DNA of 64,000 bases from Montifringilla adamsi (taxonomy: Eukaryota; Chordata; Aves; Passeriformes; Passeridae), in assembly GCA_017590115.1 (NCBI GenBank), contig JAGGNK010008781.1, positions 2,140,911 to 2,204,910 on the forward strand, in the 5' to 3' direction. Numbering within the stretch: position 1 is the stretch's first letter; every line of letters starts with the position of its first letter. Shown here piece after piece: positions 26,841 through 36,743 of this stretch. The notes under the pieces are model-generated. The model ran no database searches and was not told where the DNA came from. It saw nothing but the letters and a program-made list of their open reading frames with translations. A program made the translations under genes and the position numbers.

Positions 26841-28539
26841 CCTGAACCCTGCAGAGGCTCCAGACAATTTGTCAAGCAGCCACTCATCCCAGTGTTATCT
26901 CAGAGTTCATCCCGGCCAAATCTGTTGAGGATGTGAGCAACAGCATTTTAATGGTACCCATAAATAGTTTATTTAAGGCTGAGACTTGGTGACTACAGCA
27001 CTGTCATTATCAGTGCCTGGAATGAGCCATCTCTGATAATAAATAATCCAGGATAATTCCCAACATCAAAAATTCTTCTGTCCTAAGTTGCTCCCGTCCT
27101 CATCCTATCAATCAGAAAGTCTGAGTGTTTCCAACAGCTCATACAGTAAATTGACTTTAGCTTTCTTCTTTCCAAATACTGAAACCGGCTCTTTCCAGGG
27201 CACTGCCATGTAATTTACAGCTCTATCACCACCTCCTTAATAGCTGCCAAGTTCTTTGGAGTGCTTTGAAAGTGAACATAATAAAAAGATACGAGCTGAG
27301 ACTGACCATGGATTTCAAGTCTGCAGGTTTCTACGTGCCTTTTTTTTTGTTTTCTTTTTCAGCAAGCTGATGCAAACCAATTCTGTATCTTTAAGGCAAG
27401 ATGAAAAGATTTTAGAAATCCTCTGACTAGTGAGAACAGAGAATTGATACAGCTCTACAGCAGCCAAATGCCAGCACATCTCTACATCTCAACTTCACCA
27501 TTAGTCTCAGCTAAAGAGATGGAAGGGAGAGATTTCCTCTTTGTGTATCATTTGCTTAATCAATCTGAAACACAACCCTGCAGTCTGAAACAGTGACAGT
27601 TAAACAGCTGTGCAATTTGTCTGTTGCCCCAAGAACAGAATATTTAGATAAGGTTTGGCTGAGCAAAAAAGAAGGCTGGGAAAAGATTTAGCAGCTCTAA
27701 CAGGAGAGGGAAAATGGGACTGTCTTGGGCTGTTAGCATCACAGCAAGCCCTGCTCTGTTCAGGCACTGCCTCTCACCAGCCCAAGAGTATGTTAATTTA
27801 ATAAATGAAAACATCCTGTGCCTCCCCCGTTTGGCAAAGGTAGGATTTGGGGTGAAGGAGATCTCCTTTGCTTACCCTGCATGTTTTGCCAGTATCCCCC
27901 AACTCCCTGAAATGTCACGAGAAAGATCAACAGAGTGAAATGTAATCTCGAAGAGAAACACGATATTTTTTTTTAAATGTCCTCACAGCAGCAATCATAA
28001 TAAAAATACAAACCTGAGGTTTGTAAAAATCTAGCAATAAAACCACAGACATCTTTACAACTCCCAGATACCCAGAGCTCCCCGGCAGCAAGAAAAAACC
28101 CTCCCAGCCACAAGGAGCAAAACTCGAGCTGGGGACCAGGCCTAATTGTTTTACAGCCTAAAAAAAAAAAAAAATTTAAATAAGAAAAAGCCACACATGA
28201 CACCAATTCGCAGGTCATTACCAGCCACCATCAGGGAAGAGAAAATAAACTCCCTTCGTTTTCCCTCACCTAGAGACCACAGAGCAGCTGAGTTGTGGGG
28301 AGCTGGAATGCTGTGCTTACAGGCACTACGTGGTTTGGGTTTATAAGGCGAGCTCAGATCTTTGTGCTGTTTCCTGGTCATTAAAAACCCTTTTTAAAAG
28401 ACGGATTACAGGCATCTGTAATTCCCGAGCTAACAGTGAGCATATTCTGTTCCACAGAAATAGAGATCATCTCTCTTAAAATGTGAGGCAGGCCCTCAGG
28501 CAATGTAGCTCAGCTTCCCAGTGTGCTCTGGCAGGTTAT

Positions 28540-28622
28540 TTAATATTTCCATGCCTTGAATCTCAGCGAAAGGAATCCTATATTTAGGTATTTTCCAACC
28601 TTAATACTCCTATGATTTCTGC
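28540..28622 (+). repeat. CR1 LINE 3'-end remnant (probable)
   Basis: The segment around 28,585-28,622 reads TTTAGGTATTTTCCAACCTT and then closes with a CCTATGATTTCTG-like end. This matches the usual 3' terminus of CR1 elements, an AGGTCCCTTCCAACC-like run followed by ATTCTATGA units. The copy is heavily degraded, and its 5' limit is uncertain. Confidence 0.45.
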
Positions 28623-28889
28623 CAGTCTTTCTCCAACCTGATTGAAAACTCTCTTCCCATGGGCACTGCTTATTTTGGGGAGGTGCTGGAGGGCTGTGCA
28701 AGGTGATCAGACTCAGCAGTGATGGGAAATTATTCAGGGGGGGGGGTAAAAATTCAGTGTAGGCCAGGTTTAAAAAACCCCGAGTAAACAGTCTCAGCCT
28801 AGTACCGCACAACTGCCCTGTCCAGCTGTCAAGTCACATTGCAGCAGGTTCCTTGATGCTGATAATTTAATGATTCTTTGGCCCAAGGG

Positions 28890-29040
28890 TACATCTCCCG
28901 CTGCGAATCTGCTTCTCCCGAGCGGCTTTATCGCTGAGCTGAAAGGCAGCGATGCCGGCTCGTGTGTAAATGTGTGTGACGAGCGCTAATGCACGGTAAT
29001 GCTACAGCACATCCAGGGGGCTGACAACACCCACGCGTGT
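28890..29040. promoter_or_regulatory. CpG-enriched unique patch, candidate regulatory element
   Basis: CpG dinucleotides are unusually frequent here (CCGCTGCGAATC, CCGAGCGGC, TATCGCTGAG, GCAGCGATGCCGGCTCG, GACGAGCGCTAATGCACGG), while the flanks have few. The patch contains homeobox-core TAAT motifs in a CpG context and no repeat signature. It has no open coding exon. It may be a hypomethylated enhancer or conserved non-coding element; this is inference from composition alone. Confidence 0.3.
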
Positions 29041-31474
29041 TTTGTTCCCTGGGAACACAGAGGTCAGTGGTTTTTTTTCCTGACGATCCTCGATAGAATA
29101 CAGTAGGCAGAGCCTGAGCACACGCATCTAAACCTGTCAGTGATTGCTTGCAGACTGCAGGTTATATTTCTTCATTTTTGGGGGGGTTTTGTAAAAGTAT
29201 TAAAATGTGGATTTCACACTTTTGTGGGGTTTTTTTTTTCCCCGAGGAAAAAAAAAATTGTTTGCTCTTCTTCTCTTACTTCTAGGCTATTTGTAACTCG
29301 TCCTTTTTCCTTTGTGGACTAATTGTCTAAGTTTAGCAGTCTAGTTGAAGAGCTTTTTGAAAGCTGTTCCTTAATTGCACCCTTTCTGATTGGAATGAGA
29401 ACCCTTACTCCCCAGGTTTCTGAGCAAGGCCCATGATATAACTGAAAGGTGGGACTGCTTTTGCCCTTGTTTGTACAGTCACACAATTCTGGCTAATGGC
29501 CATCTCATGAATTAATGCTGAAAAATAATGGATTTACTAAGAGTCTGGTTGGTAAAGTGGAGATAAGGGAGCTGAGTAAGGGGCTGACGCCTTCTCCCAG
29601 CCAGCAATTGTAGCCATGTTTTACGATCAGGGAGCAGGTCAATTCACTTGCACATTTAATGGATGAGATAAGGGCAGCTTGCACTAAATTAGCTTTCTGG
29701 GCAATATATGATCCAAGGGATGCAAAACCCTTCTGGCTGCCTGCTGCTGAGGGAGCCAAAGCAAGGCAGCACCAGAGCAAAGCTATTTGCAGATGATGCT
29801 GCCTCCCACTAAAAACAACTGCTGGTGCTGCTGAGCACCCGGCTGTAAAGCCGTGACCCCAAGGCACTGCAGGCCAGTGGGACACAGCTGGGACACAGCT
29901 GGCCACGCTCTGCTCAGCACCATTTCCCTGCTGGCTGCAGCAGGGGTGCAGGAAGGATGTGTGTGCTGAGCCTCCCTCCATGCACAGCTCACAGCAGCTC
30001 CCACCTTCTGCTCCTCCAGCCCCAAACGTCAGGCTGGATTAGGCATCTCCTGGGTCCTGACCTGCTTTCTCCTCCTCCTCAGCAGGTGTCTGTCTGGGCA
30101 TCAGGTTCAGCACTTGCCATCAGGTGTTCCTTCTTCTGCAGCAGGAGGTTTCCTCTGGTACCAGGAGCCCCCCAGCCCAAATGTTGTGCAAACAGAGGAG
30201 AAACAATAACTAAAACCAGTGTCTGCCTTAAGGAGCTGACAGCATCTCCCTTATTCCTCCCAGCTTCTGTAAATAAATCCTTGGTAATGTCCCTGGTTTT
30301 TGGAGGAGGATAAAAGGACCTGTCGTCACTCCCTGCACAGACTTTTCCTGACATTCACTGAGCTTTCCACTCCCTCTCCCATGCAGGGAGAAGTTTGTTA
30401 AAAATTAATTCTCATCTGATGACTGCTAATTATCTTAGAGGCTGTTGGTAAAGGGCAGCAAAGGGACCAAAGGCAGCGCTCAGGAAGAGCCCTGCGGGAG
30501 GAATGCTGGCTTGGATGGTGCCACTGAGCGGGGTCAGGCAGGGAGGATTTTAACTGATGCTCCTCCACTAGGATCTCTGGCAGCAGAGGTACAAAATAAC
30601 ATTCACTGTTAGAGGTCTCTCTCTCTACACACACACACTTACATATATTTGGTTCTGATTTTTAAAATCTTCCCCTTTGAGATAGGGAGGGATCACATCA
30701 CCCACCAGGTTTCAATATTTTGGTTGAGTTTCATCCTGGCTGTTCTTCCCCCACCAAGCTCTGGGAAAGGCTCTGCACAATCCCTTCCCCTTGCCCTCCC
30801 TCTCCTGGTGCTGCCTGGGCAGGGAGCTCATCCCACAGCCTGTGACTCCTGCTCTCACAGGGGGACAGACAGAGGGACAGCCACTCCAGCGAGCTGCTCC
30901 CCTTCCCGACGGGGTGAATGGGAAGCTAATCCCGGATTCTCATCTCAGCCACGCTGATCTAATTAATAGTAACTCTTTTGGCTTTAGAGGGTGGAGGAAG
31001 CCTGGATTTAGATCTGCATTACCGGAATCAAAACCAGGCCAGCTGTGCTTGTTGATGTTAGAGATGCACAGCAAAGAGAAACAAAATCCGTGTGCAGGAC
31101 ACAGGAGAGGTGATTAAACCCTCCTGCTTCCAGCTCTGCTGCTCTCCCCTCCCCCTGTAACCTCTGCTTTTTAAAAAACTAAGCAAGCAAAAGAAAAATT
31201 AGAAGAGAGGCACCTGGAAAGCAGAGAGCCAGCAAGAAGCTCCACAGACCACTGTACATCAGGACAAAGCTTTTGTGATCTCTGATTTTGGGGGACCACA
31301 AACATTGTGAGATTTTACTGCAAAACGCATCTATCTGAGAGCCTGGTGTTTGCACTTTGATGGATTGGAGATTTGAATTTCTGGCTATCTCCAGAGTTCA
31401 GGAGTTGCAATGGGGGTCAGAACTTGCTCCAGTTATAGTAACTGTATTATACTGCACTCCTCTCTTCAGGATTG

Positions 31475-31595
31475 TTAAAGAATTTTGCAGACATTAATGA
31501 CACATAATCACCATGCTCACGTTCCATTTTGAAGATGAAGAAACTGGGGCAGCTCAGTGCTGCTCACCTGGCAAGGGGCAGAGCAGCCTTTCAAA
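31475..31595 (+). repeat. MIR-type SINE remnant
   Basis: The block contains TTTTGCAGACATTAATGACA, then CCATTTTGAAGATGAAGAAA, then CTGGGGCAGCTCAG. This follows the order of the ancient MIR core and tail (a TTTACAAACATTA-like part, then CCATTTTACAGATGAGGAAA, then CTGAGGCACAGAG). Divergence is high, as expected for such an old family. The assignment rests on pattern recall, not on an alignment. Confidence 0.5.
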
Positions 31596-32809
31596 GGATG
31601 ACAAATTGGGGTGACAAATTGCAGGCTGGAACTTCTGAGAACTGAAAATTTCAAAGAAACCAGGAGCACATGGAAAAAATGCTCAGGGACTATTTCAGTT
31701 TTATTTCTGAATGAATGTATTTTTATCCCTTGGTTTCCAACAGGTTTTCCTTACATGGTGTACAGGTACATAATTCTGTTCTATAAATGTCACATCTTAA
31801 GGCCTGTTAATAAAACAGCCTTCTTTGGAACAACACAGATGGGGGTTTTCCTTCATTTGTGTTCAGTTATTAGGGATCCATATTGAATTTAACATCCTTC
31901 TGTCTTCCCTGCCAGGATGAGTCAGATGGCAAATGCATTTCTCTTTTGGCACAGGTTCTAACTGAATCATTTTCCCAGACTAGGTTGTCACCTAACAGGA
32001 TCCTAAATTAAGAGCCCATGTTTTATATAAAAAGCTGGATGGATAAAATGGAAGGGCTCTCCTGCACTGCTGCTGGCAGAGCCTAAATCTCCTCCTGTAC
32101 CAGGCTTTTCACTTCTAAACACTAATTTAAAACTGGTCATCCTTGGTTTTAGCTTTGACTGAGGACTAATGAACTTTCTTTAAACTATTTCCGTCTAGGC
32201 TATGTTGTGCTTCCTTTTCCCTGGCTTTAGGAGCTGCAAGGTGCAAAACACATAAAGATCCATCTGTGTCCTCACACACAACAGAATCACCTTGAAGGTA
32301 GGTAGAGCCAGAGTCAGCAGCTTGATGCTGAATTTGATTTTGGTGAAGGTGTGAAATATTTCCCTGTGCTGTGTACAGTGCATCTTTTGACTAAGAAAAT
32401 TATCTCTCACTTCTAGAAACTTTATTGGCCTTTTCTGTTGGTTGCTTCAAAAAGCCAAGCTTCTGTCTCTTAATTTTGAAGCCCCTTATAATGAAGTATT
32501 TTATTTCCATTACAGACATAGAAAAGACACTGCATCCATAAATGCTTGTGTGCATCTGCCAGAGATAGAATCACAGGCCAGTGCCATGTGCCAAATCTTC
32601 AACACTGATTTGTAGAAAAAATGCAGAGAATGTCCAACCATGTAGGGCTGCACACCCAGAGCCTGCCCTACTGATGGGCAGCTGAAGGTCACATTTATTC
32701 ATATATTGATGCAGAAATGGCAGTGCAGAGCAGGACAGGCTGCAGGAATTGCAACCCACAGCTCTCCTGGGGCTGTGCTGCAGCTGTGCTTGTTTCTGCA
32801 AGCTTGGGA

Positions 32810-33010
32810 GAAACTCACACACACGTGTGCCAATAGCACAAGCACCCCCAAAACTCCAGGTAGGCTGTTTCCCACACATCCACACACGTGTTGCCATGAT
32901 CCTTTGGAGCACACACCACAGCTTCTGCTCACAGATGTGTTTCCACCCCCTCATCCTTCACACCAGCACACACGTGCACACACTGCTCCCAACACACGGA
33001 CACACCTGGT
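32810..33010. promoter_or_regulatory. CA-rich stretch with three CACGTG E-boxes
   Basis: Degenerate CA/ACAC sequence runs through this segment. Three canonical CACGTG palindromes lie at 32,822-32,827, 32,885-32,890 and 32,971-32,976, all about 0.7-0.9 kb upstream of the CCDC92 CpG island. CACGTG is the binding core of bHLH-Zip and CLOCK-type factors. Because CA repeats readily give rise to CACGTG by single changes, the cluster may be incidental. Confidence 0.3.
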
Positions 33011-33715
33011 GCACCTCTGTCCTCACTTCAGCTGGGAGGGAGCTCAGTCATTCACAGTGCTGTGTTCTGGATTTGGAATGACAATGGTGTTGATAACACA
33101 CTCTTTTGGTATTTGTTAGGTTCTGTTTATCCTAAGTCAATAATTCTTTTTTTTTTTTTTCTTTTTTGTGTATCATGCTTTACCAGTGAGAAGGTTTGCA
33201 AAAGAAACTGGGAGGGAGCAAAGCTGGCACGGATGACTGAACTGGCCAAAGGGATATTCCACAGCATAGAACAAAATGCCCAGTGGCACAACTGGGGGAG
33301 TCACACCGGGGGGCTGATCTGGGTTTGGGGAGGGGCAACATCAATCAGCTGGAGATGAGCAATTGCATCGTGCAACGTTCGTTTGGGGTGTTTTTCCTTT
33401 TCATTTTTATTATCATTATTATCTATGACTATTATTCTATTTCGCTTTATTTTCAATTACTGAACTGTTCTTATCTCAACCTACAAGCTTTACTTTTGAT
33501 TCTCCTCCCCATTCCACCGCGGGGGGGGAGTTGAGTGGGGCTTAATTTCCAGCTGGTCTTAAACCAGGACAGGCTCTCCCGGGAACGCACATCCCCTCTT
33601 TTCCCACATTCCCACAGACATGGTGCCATTCCCATTCCCATTCCCATTCTCCTCCTCCTCCCTCTCCCAGGTGCGCGCTCCCGTGCGCGCGCACGCCCCG
33701 CCCCGCGCGCGGGCG

Positions 33716-34003
33716 NNNNNNNNNNNNNNNNNNNNNNNNNNNNNNNNNNNNNNNNNNNNNNNNNNNNNNNNNNNNNNNNNNNNNNNNNNNNNNNNNNNNN
33801 NNNNNNNNNNNNNNNNNNNNNNNNNNNNNNNNNNNNNNNNNNNNNNNNNNNNNNNNNNNNNNNNNNNNNNNNNNNNNNNNNNNNNNNNNNNNNNNNNNNN
33901 NNNNNNNNNNNNNNNNNNNNNNNNNNNNNNNNNNNNNNNNNNNNNNNNNNNNNNNNNNNNNNNNNNNNNNNNNNNNNNNNNNNNNNNNNNNNNNNNNNNN
34001 NNN
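33716..34003. other. Assembly gap (288 N)
   Basis: All bases are N from 33,716 to 34,003. Extreme G+C on both sides suggests sequencing drop-out in the CpG island. Any long reading frame drawn across it (for example on the - strand, about 33,471-35,036) is an artefact of translating N. Confidence 0.99.
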
Positions 34004-34009
34004 GAGCAG
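34004..34009 (+). other. CCDC92: Candidate 3' end of CCDC92 non-coding exon 1
   Basis: The first called bases after the gap read GAGCAG followed by GTGAGG, a very good splice donor (GT at 34,010-34,011). The exon body would lie inside the gap. It would splice to the acceptor before 44,836, leaving an intron of about 10.8 kb. This is inference from consensus and position; another donor in the island is possible. Confidence 0.45.
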
Positions 34010-34330
34010 GTGAGGGGCCGGGCGGGGCGGCGGCTGAGGCGCGGGGGCTGCGGCGCGCTGTGCCCTCCGCCCCGGCCCGCTGAGGGGGCGTCGGCGGCAT
34101 TGCGACCCCCGGGGCCGGGTGCGGAGCGGGGAGGCGGCATCGCTGCTGGGGCCTTTTTCCGTCTGGCACGAATCCGCCGCCCGCTGAGGGACCCTCCCGT
34201 GGGGGCGGGCGGGGCTGTGGGGGCGCCCCGCGGCCGCGTTGGGCGGCGGAGCGGCCGCGGCACCGGGACCTGCGGCGGGTGGAGGAGCCGCGCCTCGGCT
34301 GGGCGGAGATAGCCTGGCGGGGGGCGCGAT

Positions 34331-34457
34331 CAGCCCCCGAGGGCCGGTCACAGTCCCCCCCGAGGGCCGGGCAGAGCCCCCCCTGAGGGCCAGGCAGAGA
34401 CCCCCGAGGGCCGGTCACAGTCCCCCCTGAGGGCCGGGCAGAGCCCCCGGGCCGGGG
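34331..34457. repeat. GC-rich minisatellite, 21-23 bp units, about 6 copies
   Basis: Units start with CAG, run through a C tract and end with GAGGGCCGG or a near copy, for example CAGTCCCCCCTGAGGGCCGG. Alternation of GGTCACAGT and GGGCAGAG junctions gives a higher-order pattern with a period of about 64 bp. It lies in the CpG island just inside the inferred first intron of CCDC92. Length variation here could contribute to assembly trouble. Confidence 0.85.
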
Positions 34458-36697
34458 CGGCCGTTGCGGGCGGCGAGCGGCGCGGCGGGTGCGCGCAGGG
34501 CGGCTCCGGGCCGGTGCGCCGGGCGCTGGCGCTGGCCCAAAGCGCTTCCTGCGCGCTCCGGAGCGCACCCAGGGCCCTTGTCTGGTCGCTGGGGCACAGG
34601 GGGTGAAGGGACTGCCCTGCTTCCCGCTGTACCCCCCTTGTCTTTCCGTTTGTGCCCGTTCGGGGGAAAGGACGTGTCGGTATTTCTGTTTGGGATGTGC
34701 CCCAGAGCAGGAGAGCGGCCGCCCATCGCTGCGCCGCCCGCACCCACCGGGGCAGGATTTACACCGCATCCTCCCGCATCCTTCGCAGGCGCCTTTTGCA
34801 TCGCACCTTTCCACTTTGCAAAGTGACGACAGTGTCGTTTTCGTGAGCAACACAGGGCCTGCAAAGGGCTGGACGGATGGATTGTGTTTGTTTTGGAGTG
34901 GGTAGGGAATAATTGAGAGGAGGAGGTTTTTCCTTTGGAGGAGAACGCCTGTCATCTGTGGATCTGCCAGCAGAGAAGTGCAGGGCGTCTTCAGACATGG
35001 AGATGCTTCCAGACGCAGTTTCCCTACGCAGGACACGGGGTGGGACAGCAGGGAGGAAGGAGGGGCCCTTCCTGCCCTGGACAGTGGTAGAATGCACCTG
35101 AGCCCAGCTTATTAAATTGAGTAAAGCTGAGACACTGGAGGTAAATGTGAACACAGAAGCAGAGGCAGCCCTGGGGGTGGAATTGTCTGTTTTGATCTGC
35201 ATTGCAGGTGCATAGGAAGCATCCAGGGTACTTGTTGGCTTTACTTAGATGGTAAGATGCTTGCACTTAAAAAGCTGGATTGAGCTTTTGCAATATCAAT
35301 TAGAGTCCTTAATTAAAAAATAAAAGACAAATGGATGTGACTGCAAATACAGTGCCTTTTCCCATATAATTTGCTCATTAGTGAATGCAATTCTGTAGTG
35401 CATTATTATGACTGAACCTCTGGGACACTGACATTTATGCTTTTAAACTGCACATTGCTTTTTGGTGTGACAATTTAAAGCAAATGCTTTATACACAGAT
35501 AATGGCTGACTTGTAATATTGTTGATTTTTCAAGCTCTTGGTTGTACTGAGGCTCCAGCAGTCATTTTTAGTAAAACAACAAAGATAAGAAGGTCATAAT
35601 AGAGGAAAGTATCAGCTGCTTAAGTGGAAAGAAAGAATATTGGCTAAACTGATGCTAACCACTTGTTTTCATCCTCTTGTTGTACTTCTGTCTAATATCT
35701 CTGTAAAGTTTCCTCCCTCATCCCCTTAGAAAAGACAAAGGTTTCATGAGCAATCCAGATACTCTTAAGTAGTTTCCAGTCCAGTAGTTCTTGCAAACTG
35801 TAGAACAGCAATAATTTCATTTCTTACCCTTGTTTCCTTTACATCAGATTTCAGATACAGCTGCATACTTTCAGGGCTTTAAAATTATTTTTTAAATGTG
35901 TTTTGTTACAAAAATCTCACTGTTCCTTAGCGTGCCCTACTTCAGGAGGCTGTAGGTGTTAGGGGTGATATATTTGTTCATCCAGATCTACCACGTTAGT
36001 CAGTCCTTTAACTGCAGGAGGCAGAACACAAACTCCCCAGTGCTGTTATGGCAGAATGTGGATCATAATGTAAAGTAAAATAAAATATTTATTCAACATT
36101 GTAAACAGCATAATAGAGGGAGGACAGTTGTAATTTTCAGGCATCTCATTTCTGTTTTGTAGCTTTAAAAACAGGGATTTAAAGTAGCAAAACTATGAAG
36201 GATTGTTTTCATATTGAGTAAAAAGATTAATTATTTTACTCAAGTTTATGTTTAACTTCATTTTGCATAGTAAAGTTTTAAAAAGGTAGCAAGTTGTAAT
36301 TTATTTTATGGAGAGAACAGACATCTTCATCTTTCTGAAGATTTATAATGCTGAAGAATTTTTTTGTTGAAAAGTGATACTTTCTATGCATATTTTTGTG
36401 TATGTCTCTGTTAGTAACTAAAAAGTGATGGGTTTTGTTGAATAGCACTTTACTGAAAATTCAGCAGTCAAATAAGTTGAGGAGGGGCAGAGTTGAGTGT
36501 GTGAAATAGCTTTTTCTTTTTGCTGTTTTGGAAAGCACAGCCAGCAGAAGGAGATTTACAGATGTTGGTGTTGAAGGACAGGTGCCCAGCACACGGGGAC
36601 ACGAGTGGCTGTGACAATCCCACAGCACAGACACAGCTCTGCTGCTCTGCCAGGGGCTGCTGCAATGAGCCAGTTGTGTAACCAGGGCCAGCACCCC

Positions 36698-36743
36698 CAG
36701 AAGGGTCCAGCAGAGCCCCCCAGAAGGGTCCAGCAGAGCCCCC
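36698..36743. repeat. 23-bp tandem duplication
   Basis: CAGAAGGGTCCAGCAGAGCC plus CCC is repeated head to tail at 36,698 and 36,721. A short partial unit precedes it. It lies within the inferred CCDC92 first intron. Confidence 0.85.

Larger units (their letters stand above)
26010..33600. other. Intergenic DNA upstream of the CCDC92 CpG island
   Basis: No protein-coding gene is supported. The stretch holds the repeat remnants listed separately, several homopolymer runs (near 28,160, 28,738, 29,070, 29,230 and 33,148), and a compact CpG-enriched patch at about 28,890-29,040. Reading frames are short and without motifs. The region immediately upstream of a broadly expressed gene is a natural place for cis-regulatory elements, but no specific one can be proven from one sequence. 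Confidence 0.6.
33655..34900 (+). promoter_or_regulatory. CCDC92: CpG island, probable CCDC92 promoter
   Basis: Both sides of the assembly gap are dominated by CpG and GC boxes, for example CGCCCCGCCCCGCGCGC before the gap and GGGGCCGGGCGGGGCGGCGG after it. CpG density falls away by about 34,900. The only gene downstream on the + strand is CCDC92, whose coding exon with the start codon has a splice acceptor right before its short leader, so an upstream non-coding first exon is required. A bidirectional promoter serving an unannotated leftward transcript cannot be ruled out. The true transcription start is probably hidden in the gap. Confidence 0.75.

Noticed and set aside
1..33600. CRISPR arrays, operons, prophage or toxin-antitoxin type systems
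   Set aside because: No regularly spaced direct repeats with spacers and no bacterial-type gene packing. The sequence is vertebrate in character throughout.
33471..35036. 521-codon minus-strand reading frame and other long frames crossing 33.7-34.0 kb
   Set aside because: They run through the N gap, which translates as X, and through CpG-island sequence that rarely forms stop codons. There is no domain or homology.
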